Below the pieces are notes generated by a model. That model saw only the letters and a list, made by a program, of their open reading frames with translations, made no database searches and was not told the DNA's origin. From Eisenibacter elegans DSM 3317 (GTDB lineage: Bacteria; Bacteroidota; Bacteroidia; Cytophagales; Microscillaceae): DNA of 64,000 nucleotides. Location of the stretch: contig NZ_AUMD01000011.1 of assembly GCF_000430505.1 (NCBI RefSeq), forward strand, positions 310,001 to 374,000, written 5' to 3'. A program made the translations under genes and the position numbers. Each line of letters opens with the position of its first letter. Within the stretch, counting starts at the first letter, position 1. Of the stretch, positions 32,876-42,008 are shown piece after piece.

Positions 32876-33871
32876 ATGAGCCAAACAACAGACCCTACCA
32901 ACCCCAATCCTGAAGAGGATCCAATACAGGCATTTGCCCGCCAATTTGAGGATAGTTCGACAACCAATCCCGATCAAAGCTCTGGGAGTGTAGACCAAGA
33001 CCCTTTCCAAGCCCTTGCCTCGGCTGCCGGTGAAGGGCAGCAGGCCATTCCTCCTCCGGAAGGGTTTGGCCAACAAAGCACCCCCGGCCAAAGCTGCCCA
33101 TACTGCCAAAATACACTCGGGGTAGGGATGGCTGGCGGCGGCAGTGCACAACAACATTTTGGGATGCCGTATCAAGCCCTCGATACGTCGGCCATACAAC
33201 AACTACTGGCAGCAGCACAGCAAAACTATGGGGCTACCGCCACCACAAGGCAATACCGCGAGCACCTTGACTCCGGCAAGAGCGACATCCGCCAACTGGC
33301 CGACGAACTCTTGGGCAAGAAAGACCGTGTTCCTGTAGAAGATCCTGAAGAGCGCGCTGAGATTGAGCGGAAGATTAAATTCTTACAAGAAGAAATAGCT
33401 AAAATGCATAAGCTCTACGACCGCCGCCGACACAAAACTAGGCTCGGAGCATTATTCTTCAGGCTGATTTCTACCGCTTTGGCGGCCTTGGTTACGATTC
33501 TGTTGGGGATTAATATTACCGGAGTCTTGGCCACACACGAAATTATTCTGGGTCTGAAGGTAGACTGGTTTATCAATACCATAGCCTTGGTCATCAGTGC
33601 ATTTCTGACTGTATTGAGCGATTTACGCGCTTTTTATGACTCGGATGCATTGCGCGCCAAATACACCGAAACCTCGTACAAACTCTCCCAAATACGCGCC
33701 CTACTCGAATACCTCACCCTGGGGGGTGCCTTTGTTACCCTCGACGAGGTCAACCGTATCAAGTATGCCTTTGATAAAATATTGGAAGATACCGCCAACT
33801 ATGCCGTAAAGGTCAGCCTCGATGATCTGGAGCAAGACCGCACCTCTTCCCAATATAGCAGTATTCGCTAA
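32876..33871 (+). CDS. SLATT-like two-helix membrane protein with Pro/Gln-rich N terminus
   Basis: A 331-residue protein. Residues 1-130 are low-complexity, rich in Pro, Gln, Gly and Ser, with a lone CPYC pair at 74-77. A charged helix (about 150-188) is followed by membrane helices near 190-215 and 228-250, then a long helical tail with YTETSYKLSQIRALLEYLTLGG and DEVNRIKYAFDKILEDTANYAVK. Helix, two membrane spans and then a helical region with repeated Tyr/Leu positions resemble SLATT/DUF4231 domains, known as effector modules in nucleotide-signalling conflict systems. No cyclase or SLOG partner is nearby, so a defence role is only inference. ATG at 32876 is used rather than the upstream in-frame start at 32858, which has no other support. 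Confidence 0.6.
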   Translation: MSQTTDPTNPNPEEDPIQAFARQFEDSSTTNPDQSSGSVDQDPFQALASAAGEGQQAIPPPEGFGQQSTPGQSCPYCQNTLGVGMAGGGSAQQHFGMPYQALDTSAIQQLLAAAQQNYGATATTRQYREHLDSGKSDIRQLADELLGKKDRVPVEDPEERAEIERKIKFLQEEIAKMHKLYDRRRHKTRLGALFFRLISTALAALVTILLGINITGVLATHEIILGLKVDWFINTIALVISAFLTVLSDLRAFYDSDALRAKYTETSYKLSQIRALLEYLTLGGAFVTLDEVNRIKYAFDKILEDTANYAVKVSLDDLEQDRTSSQYSSIR

Positions 33872-33933
33872 AAGGGAAACCTTTAGGCCGAATCTGAAGT
33901 TTTACTTCCAGTTGTTTCATTAACCCAAACCTT

Positions 33934-34392
33934 ATGTACCCTCTATTACTTACAACACACTCTTGGCTCCGTTGGGTAGTGTTGATTTTGGCCGCTATTG
34001 TTATTTTTAAGTCGCTGGCCGGGTGGCTGGGCGGAGGTAAGTATACCAAGGCCGACAACGCCCTCAGCGCTTCTTTTGTAGGCACTATCCACCTACAACT
34101 CCTCATTGGGCTGGTACTTTATTTTGCCTTTAGCCCCCTTGGTCTGCAGGCTTTCCAAGGAGGAATGGGTGCTGTGATGAGTAACAGCGCAGTGCGTTAC
34201 TGGGCCGTAGAGCACATTACGATGATGATTATCGGGGCGGTGGTTATTCAAATAGGCCGAAGCCGCTCTAAACGTATGCGTGAGGCCGCCGCCAAGCACC
34301 GTACAGCTTTCATTTTTTATGCTATCGGCTTTTTGCTGGTGTTGTCGCGTATTCCTTGGAACGAAGCCGGACGAATGTTTAGAGGTTTGTAA
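33934..34392 (+). CDS. Four-helix integral membrane protein, cytochrome b-like
   Basis: A 152-residue protein with four predicted membrane helices (about 10-30, 50-68, 92-108 and 123-140). Three histidines lie at positions suited to haem binding: THSWLRW near 8-14, TIHLQLLIGLVLYF near 53 and EHITMMIIG near 94. Similar small proteins in Bacteroidota are annotated as cytochrome b-like, without firm evidence. It starts 62 bases after the SLATT-like gene and is followed by a terminator, so the two may share a transcript. Confidence 0.7.
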   Translation: MYPLLLTTHSWLRWVVLILAAIVIFKSLAGWLGGGKYTKADNALSASFVGTIHLQLLIGLVLYFAFSPLGLQAFQGGMGAVMSNSAVRYWAVEHITMMIIGAVVIQIGRSRSKRMREAAAKHRTAFIFYAIGFLLVLSRIPWNEAGRMFRGL

Positions 34393-34425
34393 AACTGAGG
34401 AACAGCGCTCCACAAAAAATACCAT

Positions 34426-34460
34426 AGCCCCAAAACCACGTGTTGAGGGGCTGTTTTTTT
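34426..34460 (+). terminator. Intrinsic terminator after the four-helix membrane protein gene
   Basis: AGCCCC pairs with GGGGCT, with an extra inner AAC/GTT pairing, followed by a run of seven T. It ends 300 bases before the clpB ATG. Confidence 0.75.
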
Positions 34461-34760
34461 GAAGTCTTGATACCCTCATCACCCTTACATCGTGAGTAAG
34501 CCAATAAGACAGTCATTAGAGGCTTGGGTTTGGCTGAAATGCCATTTTTTCCGATAAAAACACTTTCTCCAAAGGTATCAATGACAAAATAACCGCTTCT
34601 ATTCCTTGTTGAGGTATTGGCCTAAGGCTTGTAATAGGGAGCTAAAACGGTAACCGTACGACTTTGTACCAAGATGTATTTGATGCTCAATGATGTGTAG
34701 CCCCCAGACTAATTTCTATTGAGTACAGATGATGATATACCCACTAAAAATTACAAACCT
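34461..34760. other. Gene-free stretch upstream of clpB
   Basis: No gene, repeat-family copy or perfect TAnnTTTG box was found in these 300 bases. A 27-base segment at 34701-34727 weakly matches the reverse complement of 44704-44729. The clpB promoter and any heat-shock control site should lie here but I cannot place them. Confidence 0.5.
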
Positions 34761-37367
34761 ATGAACTTGAACAAATATACCATCAAAGCTCAGGAGCTGA
34801 TTCAAAAATCCACACAAATTGCTGCAGGCCATCAGCATACAGCTGTAGAAGCGGCTCACTTGCTTCAGGCGATGCTCCAAGAAGGAGAGGACGGGATAAA
34901 GTTTTTGCTACAAAAAATGCAAATTAACCCCACACACCTACAACAGAAATTAGAAAGTATTTTGCAGTTGTTTCCCCGTAACAACGGAGAGCCTTTTTGG
35001 GCCAATAGTATGGGCAATGTGTTTCGGCAGGCTGAAAAAATAGCCCAAGAGCAAAAGGACGAGTTTATTGCCGCAGAGCATCTGCTTTGGGCGATGTTGC
35101 GAGGCAATGACCGTACGGCCTCTCTGCTCAAAGAAACAGGCGTAACAGAAGAGGCGCTCCAAAAAGGTATCCACGAGCTGCGCGGTGGGCAAAAAGTAAA
35201 CGACCCCAATGCCGAGGCCAAATACAAGTCCTTGGAGCGCTACTCCAAAAACCTCAATGATTTGGCCAAAAAAGGCAAACTCGACCCCGTCATTGGCCGC
35301 GACGATGAAATCCGGCGGGTACTACAGATTCTCTCCCGACGTACCAAAAACAACCCGATGCTGCTCGGTGAGCCGGGAGTGGGCAAAACAGCTATCGTAG
35401 AAGGGCTCGCACAGCGGATTGTAGAAGGCGATGTACCCGAAAACTTGCAGTCAAAGCAGATTGTCTCCCTCGATATGGGCTTGCTCGTAGCCGGAGCAAA
35501 GTACAAAGGGGAGTTTGAAGAGCGTCTCAAGGCTGTCATCAAAGAAGTGATTGACTCTGACGGGGAAATAATCCTCTTTATCGACGAGATACACACCCTT
35601 ATTGGTGCCGGCGCAGGGGGCGATAGCGCCATGGATGCGGCCAACCTACTCAAGCCCGCGCTGGCACGTGGAGAGCTGCATACCATCGGCGCTACTACGC
35701 TCAAAGAGTATCAAAAATACATTGAAAAAGATAAGGCGCTGGAGCGTCGCTTTCAGGCCGTTATGGTCGAAGAACCAGATGTGCAAGATGCCATCTCAAT
35801 CCTGCGCGGACTGAAAGAGAAGTATGAGCTACACCACGGCGTACGCATCAAGGACGATGCCATCATCGCTTCTGTAGAGCTGTCCAACCGCTACATCTCT
35901 GAGCGGTTCTTGCCCGACAAGGCCATCGACTTGATGGACGAGGCCGCCGCCAAACTCCGTATCGAAATCGACTCTATGCCCGAAGAGCTAGACGAAGTGC
36001 AACGCAAGCTGATGCAGCTCGAAATCGAACGGGAGGCCATCCGCCGTGAGAATGACCAAAACAAGGAAAATCAACTCAGCCAAGAGATTGCCGAGCTACA
36101 AGAAAAACGCAACACACTGCGTGGGCGCTGGCTACAAGAGAAACAGATAATTCTTGATATTCGTCAGGCCAAGGAAACCATCGAACGCCTCAAGCTTGAA
36201 GCTGAACAGGCCGAACGCCAAGGTGACTACGGGCGCGTGGCCGAAATACGCTATGGCCTCCTGCTCCAAACTGAAAAAGAGTTGGCCGAAGCACAAGCAC
36301 AATTGGCTGAGCGCCAAACCAATGGCGCTATGCTCCAAGAGGAGGTAACGGCAGAGGATATTGCCGAGGTGGTCGCCCGTTGGACAGGCATCCCTGTCAG
36401 CAAGATGCTCCAAAGCGAGCGCGAAAAACTCCTCCTACTGGAACAAGAGTTGGGCAAGCGCGTAGCCGGACAGCAGCAGGCCATCCAAGCTGTATCAGAT
36501 GCTGTGCGCCGCAGCCGTGCCGGCCTACAAGACCCCAAGCGCCCCATAGGCTCCTTCCTCTTCTTGGGTAGCACTGGGGTAGGCAAAACAGAGCTAGCCA
36601 AGGCTCTGGCTGCCTTCCTCTTCAATGACGAAAATGCACTTGTGCGCATCGATATGTCTGAGTATCAGGAGAGGCACGCCGTGAGCCGCCTGATAGGAGC
36701 GCCTCCGGGATACGTAGGTTATGACGAAGGCGGGCAACTTACCGAGGCCATCCGCCGCCGACCTTACGCTGTCGTGCTCTTAGATGAGATTGAAAAAGCA
36801 CATCCCGATGTGTTCAATATCCTCTTGCAGGTGCTCGACGATGGCCGCCTGACCGACAACAAAGGACGTACGGCCAACTTCAAAAACACCATCATCATCA
36901 TGACTTCCAATATGGGAGCTGAGCTCATCCAACAACAATGGAACGGGCTAGACGAGCTGCCCCCCGAAGAGGTGTTTGAGCGCCTAGAACATACCAAAGA
37001 AGCCGTATTCGAGTTGCTCAAACGCAACATCCGGCCTGAGTTTTTGAACCGCATCGACGAGACGGTCATGTTCCAACCTCTCAACAAAAAGTATCTGCGC
37101 GAGATAGTAGGCATTCAGTTTGCCGAAATACAAGCTAGGCTGACTGAAAATGGCATTACCCTCTTAGCCGACGACCGCGTGCTCGACACCCTTGCCGCTA
37201 TGGGCTATGACCCTCAATTTGGGGCGCGTCCACTCAAGCGGGTGTTGCAAAAGCACATCCTGAACGAACTCTCGAAAGAAATTCTGGCCGGCAAAATCCG
37301 CAAAGAGTCTGCCGTACGGATTGAAATGGATGAGTATGACCGTATTTCTTTTGTAAATCAGGACTAA
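34761..37367 (+). CDS. clpB: ATP-dependent disaggregase ClpB
   Basis: Hexameric AAA+ chaperone that works with DnaK to pull apart protein aggregates after heat stress. The 868 residues have the full plan: Clp N-domain (about 1-145), first AAA domain with P-loop GEPGVGKT at 203-210 and [13 protein letters not shown], the coiled-coil middle domain (about 405-525) that marks ClpB rather than ClpA or ClpC, and the second AAA domain with P-loop GSTGVGKTE near 603-611. The [17 protein letters not shown] segment and the D2-small domain complete it. The frame begins earlier at a TTG (34719), but ATG at 34761 starts the conserved N-domain. Its 3' end faces small RNA copy 2 and they appear to share one two-way terminator hairpin. 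Confidence 0.97.
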   Translation: MNLNKYTIKAQELIQKSTQIAAGHQHTAVEAAHLLQAMLQEGEDGIKFLLQKMQINPTHLQQKLESILQLFPRNNGEPFWANSMGNVFRQAEKIAQEQKDEFIAAEHLLWAMLRGNDRTASLLKETGVTEEALQKGIHELRGGQKVNDPNAEAKYKSLERYSKNLNDLAKKGKLDPVIGRDDEIRRVLQILSRRTKNNPMLLGEPGVGKTAIVEGLAQRIVEGDVPENLQSKQIVSLDMGLLVAGAKYKGEFEERLKAVIKEVIDSDGEIILFIDEIHTLIGAGAGGDSAMDAANLLKPALARGELHTIGATTLKEYQKYIEKDKALERRFQAVMVEEPDVQDAISILRGLKEKYELHHGVRIKDDAIIASVELSNRYISERFLPDKAIDLMDEAAAKLRIEIDSMPEELDEVQRKLMQLEIEREAIRRENDQNKENQLSQEIAELQEKRNTLRGRWLQEKQIILDIRQAKETIERLKLEAEQAERQGDYGRVAEIRYGLLLQTEKELAEAQAQLAERQTNGAMLQEEVTAEDIAEVVARWTGIPVSKMLQSEREKLLLLEQELGKRVAGQQQAIQAVSDAVRRSRAGLQDPKRPIGSFLFLGSTGVGKTELAKALAAFLFNDENALVRIDMSEYQERHAVSRLIGAPPGYVGYDEGGQLTEAIRRRPYAVVLLDEIEKAHPDVFNILLQVLDDGRLTDNKGRTANFKNTIIIMTSNMGAELIQQQWNGLDELPPEEVFERLEHTKEAVFELLKRNIRPEFLNRIDETVMFQPLNKKYLREIVGIQFAEIQARLTENGITLLADDRVLDTLAAMGYDPQFGARPLKRVLQKHILNELSKEILAGKIRKESAVRIEMDEYDRISFVNQD

Positions 37368-37373
37368 ACCCCA

Positions 37374-37518
37374 ACAAAAAAGCCGGTACTCAATAAGTAC
37401 TGGCTTTTCACATACTAAACCTTTTTCAAAACTAAACCTCAAATGAAAAATACTAAAGCTACACTGAGAGTGAAGCAGAAGAACTGTGTACATTGTGTAT
37501 CACAACTCTTCTGATTAC
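37374..37518 (-). ncRNA. Candidate structured small RNA, copy 2
   Basis: Predicted minus-strand transcript of about 145 nt, homologous to 20834-20972. In plus-strand numbers, hairpin 1 pairs 37501-37513 with 37476-37488 (13 bp). It keeps the outer CAGAAGA/TCTTCTG and two G-U pairs, while an inner U-A pair of copy 1 is G-C here. Hairpin 2 pairs ACT with AGT in place of ACG with CGT. The block 37409-37449 is identical to copy 1 over 41 nt. The terminator arms 37396-37408 and 37378-37390 differ from copy 1 in most pairs but still form a full stem with one A-C mismatch at the matching position. Convergent with clpB, whose stop is 7 bases past the RNA end. Confidence 0.72.
37378..37408. terminator. 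Two-way terminator shared by clpB and small RNA copy 2
   Basis: A 13-bp stem with one mismatch and a 5-base loop. On the minus strand it is followed by a T-run; on the plus strand it ends in TTTT, so it can stop clpB transcripts as well. Confidence 0.75.
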
Positions 37519-37522
37519 ATAA

Positions 37523-37530
37523 CAAAGTTA
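37523..37530 (-). promoter_or_regulatory. Promoter -7 box of small RNA copy 2
   Basis: Reads TAACTTTG on the minus strand, identical to the box of copy 1 and at the same distance from hairpin 1. Upstream sequence differs between the copies. Confidence 0.55.
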
Positions 37531-37681
37531 GGCATAGGGAAGCGGTTTTGTTATCGGAGTTTTGATGTAATTTGACACTAAAAATCACCGACTTCCCCTC
37601 AGGCAAAAACCCGAGAGGCGGCAATAATTCGAGGGATTGGCCACACCAATCAAATGAACTTGCTGCGCGAGGTGGGAATAG

Positions 37682-37716
37682 AGATGTATGCCCAAACCAG
37701 TTTTGATTGGGTATAA
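37682..37716 (-). repeat. Interspersed intergenic repeat, end fragment
   Basis: Contains CCCAAACCAGTTTTGATTGGGTATAA, the terminal part of the intergenic family; the rest is missing or too decayed to recognise. Confidence 0.65.
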
Positions 37717-37792
37717 AGTACTGTTTAGCACAAATCTTTTGCCTGAAACATCTTGGTGCCTATATGTCAATCTGCCAAAAATATGGAAGGAT

Positions 37793-37800
37793 TACCTTTG
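37793..37800 (+). promoter_or_regulatory. Candidate -7 box for the 7TMR-DISM/SpoIIE gene
   Basis: TACCTTTG matches TAnnTTTG; it would give a leader of about 200 bases. A weaker alternative, TAAGTTTA at 37952-37959, is nearer to the start codon. Apart from these, the small RNA and the repeat fragment, I see nothing in 37519-38009. Confidence 0.35.
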
Positions 37801-38009
37801 CTGAAGTAATAACAAGACCTATTTGGGCCATTTTACCGTTTTAACTGATGCTTAAACTTTCAAAACAATACAAAAACAAGGATTTTGATTGTGGTGGAGT
37901 ACTTTGATGCGGCAGCGCTACTAAAGAGCGGATTTTTAGCTTGAATTTTGCTAAGTTTACAGCTTACAATACCATAAATACTTGCCCAATAGATGATAAT
38001 CACTACCCT

Positions 38010-40160
38010 ATGTCGATTAAACAAATAAAAAGGACTGTATTATTTCTACTACTGATGGGAGTAGGAGTATGTTCACTAAAAGCCCAAGACGCAGTGATTT
38101 TACAAGATAGCAAACAAGAGATAACAGGCTTAGGCGGTAAGTTGCAGTATTATGTCGAGCAGCCAGGTGAGTACTTACAAATAGAAACAATTACCGCTGA
38201 TGGTTGGGATAAATGGACTCCCAACCCTGCCCTACACTTGAATTTAGGCTATACCAAAACCCCTATTTGGCTTAGAGTACATATCCGAAATAGCAGTAGC
38301 TATGAGCGTTGGTTGATGGTATTAGACAATGCATTTCCTGATAGTATTTCATACTATGTTAATAAAAATGGAAAATGGGAGGTAAAACACACCGGAGCAT
38401 CTTTTCCATACAAAACAAGAGGCGTGGTGGAACATAATGCATTTGCTCACTACCTAGACCTTGCTTCAGGCGAAGAGCAAACCTATTACCTGCGTATTGC
38501 TAATAGCTCTTCATCATTATTACCTATTTATATCGCTAAAGAGCATCAAGTGTACCATAATAACCTGACTCGACATGTGGGTTATGGAGTTTATTTTGGT
38601 GTACTCTTAGTGATGATTGTGTACAACCTATTTATTTTTTTTGTACTTCGGGATAATAGTTACTTATTTTATACCCTGACAATCATCGCAACTATTTTGG
38701 TGTTTTCGAGTATCAGCGGATTTTTGTTTAAGTATATTCATCCAAATATTCCTGCTCTGAATACTTGGCTGATTCGTGGATCAATGGCAGGTACAGTTGT
38801 TACTACCTCATTATTTGCGATTTATTTTTTAGAGACGAAGCGTTATAGTATGCTTCTACATAGATTATTTTTGACAACTATCATCATTGCGATGGTTGCT
38901 TTTGGGTTGAATATGATGGGCTGGAGTGGGCTAATCAACAAAATCATCAGTGCTCAAACCTTTTTGCTGCTAATAGGCGGTATCTATTGTTGGAGGGTGG
39001 GTAACAAAGGAGCAAGGTTGTTTGTAGTAGCTTGGGCTACTTACACTGTAGGAGGCTTAATGATTACCTTACGTAATAGTGGGTCTTTGCCTATCAACTT
39101 TTGGACAAATCACGGAGCTGAAATAGGATCTGCTCTTGAAGTGGTATTAATCTCCATCGCATTGGCTGATAAGTACCGATTAATCCGAAGAGAAAAAGAT
39201 GCTGCTACCAAGAAAGCATTAGAAGTGGAGCAACAGGCAAAGCAAGAACTAGAGCAAAAAGTACGGGAGCGTACGCTAGCATTACGTGAAAGCAACGAAG
39301 AGTTATCGCAAATCAATGAAGAGCTAGCCGTAACACTCGAAGCACTCGAACAACAGAAAGCGGAATTACAATCAAACAATATTGCTATTTCGGACAGTAT
39401 CAGTTATGCTAAACGCATTCAGGAAGCTATCTTACCAACTGATGAGGTATTGGGGCAGTTCCTAACGACGCATTTTGTGTTATACCAACCACGAGATGTC
39501 GTCAGTGGGGATTTTTATTTTTTTCTCAAAACAGAAACCCACCACTTTCTGGCCGTGGCTGATTGTACTGGCCACGGTGTCCCTGGAGCAATGATGTCAA
39601 TGATTGGGGTTAACCTGCTCCGAAGCATTATACTTGAAAAACAAATAACTTCTCCAGCGCAAATCTTAGACACGCTCCACGAAAACATCACGGTACTACT
39701 CAAGCAAAAAGCCTCTGGCAATCGTGATGGGATGGATTTGGGTATTTGTGTGTGGGCAGAGGGCGCACAGGTGCTCGACTTTGCAGGTGCAAAAACGCCA
39801 TTGTTATACATACAAGACAATACACTGTATGAAGTCAAAGGTTCAAAATTTGGGGTAGGTGGGTTGAGCGGCCAAACACCGATTTATGAAGAGTATCAGA
39901 TAAAACTCCAACAGAATACGCAGTTTTATCTAGCCTCTGATGGTTACCAAGACCAATTTGGTGGAAAAGAAGATAGAAAATTTATGCGTAATAATTTCAA
40001 AAAATTGTTGAAAAAAATAGCATTTAAAAATCCGGAAATCCAAAAAGAGATATTGGTAGAGACGCTAACCGAATGGCAAGCACCATTAGAGTGTCCTCAA
40101 GTAGATGATATTTTAGTACTAGGTTTCACACTTGAGCCACAGTCATACAAACCTCAATAG
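38010..40160 (+). CDS. 7TMR-DISM sensor with SpoIIE/PP2C phosphatase domain
   Basis: A 716-residue membrane signalling protein. A signal peptide ends at SLKAQ (about 25). A 7TMR-DISMED2 extracellular domain (about 40-165, with KTPIWLRVHIRNSS) binds an unknown ligand, perhaps a carbohydrate. Seven membrane helices (about 180-395), a coiled coil (about 395-470) and a PP2C-type SpoIIE phosphatase (about 480-710) follow. The metal-site acids are seen in SGDFYFF, VADCTGHGVPGA, YLASDGYQDQ and QVDDILVLGF. Such proteins usually dephosphorylate an anti-sigma antagonist (STAS protein); none is nearby. The gene is visibly richer in A+T than its neighbours and uses more TTA and AAT codons, a possible sign of transfer. 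ATG at 38010 is chosen because it opens the signal peptide. Confidence 0.88.
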   Translation: MSIKQIKRTVLFLLLMGVGVCSLKAQDAVILQDSKQEITGLGGKLQYYVEQPGEYLQIETITADGWDKWTPNPALHLNLGYTKTPIWLRVHIRNSSSYERWLMVLDNAFPDSISYYVNKNGKWEVKHTGASFPYKTRGVVEHNAFAHYLDLASGEEQTYYLRIANSSSSLLPIYIAKEHQVYHNNLTRHVGYGVYFGVLLVMIVYNLFIFFVLRDNSYLFYTLTIIATILVFSSISGFLFKYIHPNIPALNTWLIRGSMAGTVVTTSLFAIYFLETKRYSMLLHRLFLTTIIIAMVAFGLNMMGWSGLINKIISAQTFLLLIGGIYCWRVGNKGARLFVVAWATYTVGGLMITLRNSGSLPINFWTNHGAEIGSALEVVLISIALADKYRLIRREKDAATKKALEVEQQAKQELEQKVRERTLALRESNEELSQINEELAVTLEALEQQKAELQSNNIAISDSISYAKRIQEAILPTDEVLGQFLTTHFVLYQPRDVVSGDFYFFLKTETHHFLAVADCTGHGVPGAMMSMIGVNLLRSIILEKQITSPAQILDTLHENITVLLKQKASGNRDGMDLGICVWAEGAQVLDFAGAKTPLLYIQDNTLYEVKGSKFGVGGLSGQTPIYEEYQIKLQQNTQFYLASDGYQDQFGGKEDRKFMRNNFKKLLKKIAFKNPEIQKEILVETLTEWQAPLECPQVDDILVLGFTLEPQSYKPQ

Positions 40161-40221
40161 CGCTTAATTTTTCGTGCCTTAGCGACCTATTCACTGCTCA
40201 AACAAACCCTACTGTACCCCA

Positions 40222-41889
40222 ATGATACAATCCTGTACTTTATCTTCGCTTTTACGGTTTAGTGTGTATACAGTCTTATTAGCCATAGGGCTGAGCGCCT
40301 GCGGCGGTGCTCACCAGCAGGTAGACCTTATTGTGCACAATGCCAAAGTCTATACGGTAGATAGTAGTTTTGCCGTTGTGGAGGCCTTTGCTGTCAAAGA
40401 CGGGCAGTTTGTGGCCGTAGGCAGCAGCCAAGAAATCTTGAGTGCTTATCAGGCCGCCAACACCATCGATGCCCAAGGGCAACCCGTATACCCAGGCTTT
40501 TTTGATGCGCACTGCCATTTTTATGGCTATGGTATGGCGCTTCAAGAAGCCAACTTGGTTGGCATTGCTTCTTATGAGGCGATGCTAGATACGCTCAAAG
40601 CCTTTGCAGCAGCCCACCCTGAGCAGCCTTGGCTATTGGGGCGCGGCTGGGATCAAAATAACTGGCTGGACAAGGAGTTTCCGACCAAGGATGCACTCGA
40701 CACCCTATTTCCCAACAAGCCTGTGTACTTGGTACGGGTAGACGGACATGCCGCCCTTGTCAATCAAAAAGCCCTCGATTTAGCCGGCATCACTGCCAGT
40801 ACACGTATCGATGGGGGGGCAATATTGCTCAAAAACGGCCAGCCTACCGGCGTACTCATCGACAACGCCTTCAAGCAAGTAGGAGCGCTTGTGCCCGCGC
40901 CCGACGAGGCCATCGTCCGTCGCGCCCTACAACAAGCCGAACAAAATTGCTTTGCTGTAGGCCTGACGACCCTCTCCGATGCTGGACTGGACTACCGTAC
41001 CATCGACCTCATCGATCAGATGCAGCAAAAAGGGGTGTTGCAAATCCGGGTGTATGCGATGCTCAGCGCCTCACGGGGCAATTTGAGCCGATACCTCGAC
41101 AAAGGTATTTACAGCACCGAGCGCCTCAATGTCCGCTCTTTTAAAATTTATGCAGACGGAGCTCTGGGCTCGCGGGGCGCTTGTTTGCTCGCCCCTTATC
41201 GCGACAAGCCCGATGAGATGGGCTTCCTCCTCGCCTCTCCGGCACAGCTCGACAGCCTCGTGGGCTTGATTGGCTCCAAGGGCTTCCAAGTCAATACCCA
41301 CTGTATCGGCGACTCTGCCAACCGCCTCTTGCTCGATATTTATGGCAAGTATCTCCAAGAGCAAAATGACCGCCGATGGCGCATCGAACACGCCCAAGTA
41401 TTGGACCCCAACGACTTTGTGAAGTTTGCCAAATACAGCGTCATCCCTTCCGTACAGCCCACACATTGTACTTCTGATATGTACTGGGCCGAAGAGCGCC
41501 TTGGCAAAGACCGCATTCCGTATGCGTATGCCTACCATACCCTGCTCCAACAAAATGGAATGGTAGCCCTAGGCAGTGATTTTCCTGTCGAAGACATCAG
41601 CCCACTCTATGGCTTTCACGCCGCTGTGGTAAGACAAGATGCCAAGGGCTTCCCGCAAGGCGGTTTTCAGAAACAAGAGGCACTCAGCCGTGAAGATGCT
41701 CTTCGGGGAATGACTATCTGGGCGGCGCACGCCAATTTTGAAGAAAAAATCAAGGGTAGTATCGAAGCTGGGAAGTATGCCGATTTTGTCATCTTGGCCA
41801 AAGACCTGATGAATGCTCCCGAAACTGAGCTGCGCAATATCCCCATTCAGGCTACTTTTGTAGCCGGCAAGGAGGTTTACCGACGCTAA
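40222..41889 (+). CDS. Amidohydrolase family lipoprotein (YtcJ-like)
   Basis: A 555-residue metal-dependent hydrolase of the Amidohydrolase_3 group. The signal peptide ends in IGLSAC (Cys27), so it should be lipid-anchored in the periplasm or outer membrane. The composite beta domain carries VDLIVHNAKVYTVD and the metal motif DAHCHFYGYG is near 94-103. Later metal ligands are probably in RVDGHAALVN, INTHCIGD-like VNTHCIGDSAN, RRWRIEHAQVLDP and GSDFPVEDISPL. These proteins hydrolyse amides or imides; the substrate is not known. The gene follows the 7TMR-DISM/SpoIIE sensor by 61 bases but has the usual base composition of the window, unlike the sensor. A two-way terminator lies after the stop. 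Confidence 0.88.
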   Translation: MIQSCTLSSLLRFSVYTVLLAIGLSACGGAHQQVDLIVHNAKVYTVDSSFAVVEAFAVKDGQFVAVGSSQEILSAYQAANTIDAQGQPVYPGFFDAHCHFYGYGMALQEANLVGIASYEAMLDTLKAFAAAHPEQPWLLGRGWDQNNWLDKEFPTKDALDTLFPNKPVYLVRVDGHAALVNQKALDLAGITASTRIDGGAILLKNGQPTGVLIDNAFKQVGALVPAPDEAIVRRALQQAEQNCFAVGLTTLSDAGLDYRTIDLIDQMQQKGVLQIRVYAMLSASRGNLSRYLDKGIYSTERLNVRSFKIYADGALGSRGACLLAPYRDKPDEMGFLLASPAQLDSLVGLIGSKGFQVNTHCIGDSANRLLLDIYGKYLQEQNDRRWRIEHAQVLDPNDFVKFAKYSVIPSVQPTHCTSDMYWAEERLGKDRIPYAYAYHTLLQQNGMVALGSDFPVEDISPLYGFHAAVVRQDAKGFPQGGFQKQEALSREDALRGMTIWAAHANFEEKIKGSIEAGKYADFVILAKDLMNAPETELRNIPIQATFVAGKEVYRR

Positions 41890-41900
41890 GGTTTTTGTGA

Positions 41901-41939
41901 ATAAAGCCTATAAGGTCTTGGCGACTTTATAGGCTTTTA
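41901..41939. terminator. Two-way terminator between the amidohydrolase gene and kbl
   Basis: AAAGCCTATAA pairs with TTATAGGCTTT around a 14-base loop, with T-rich flanks on the plus strand and A-rich flanks that read as T on the minus strand. It fits between two convergent genes. Confidence 0.75.
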
Positions 41940-42008
41940 CAGTTGGATGAATTGCGGAGTACTTCGTGGAGTCGTCTTGTGGTTCACCACCCGACCCCAA
42001 GGGTTGGC

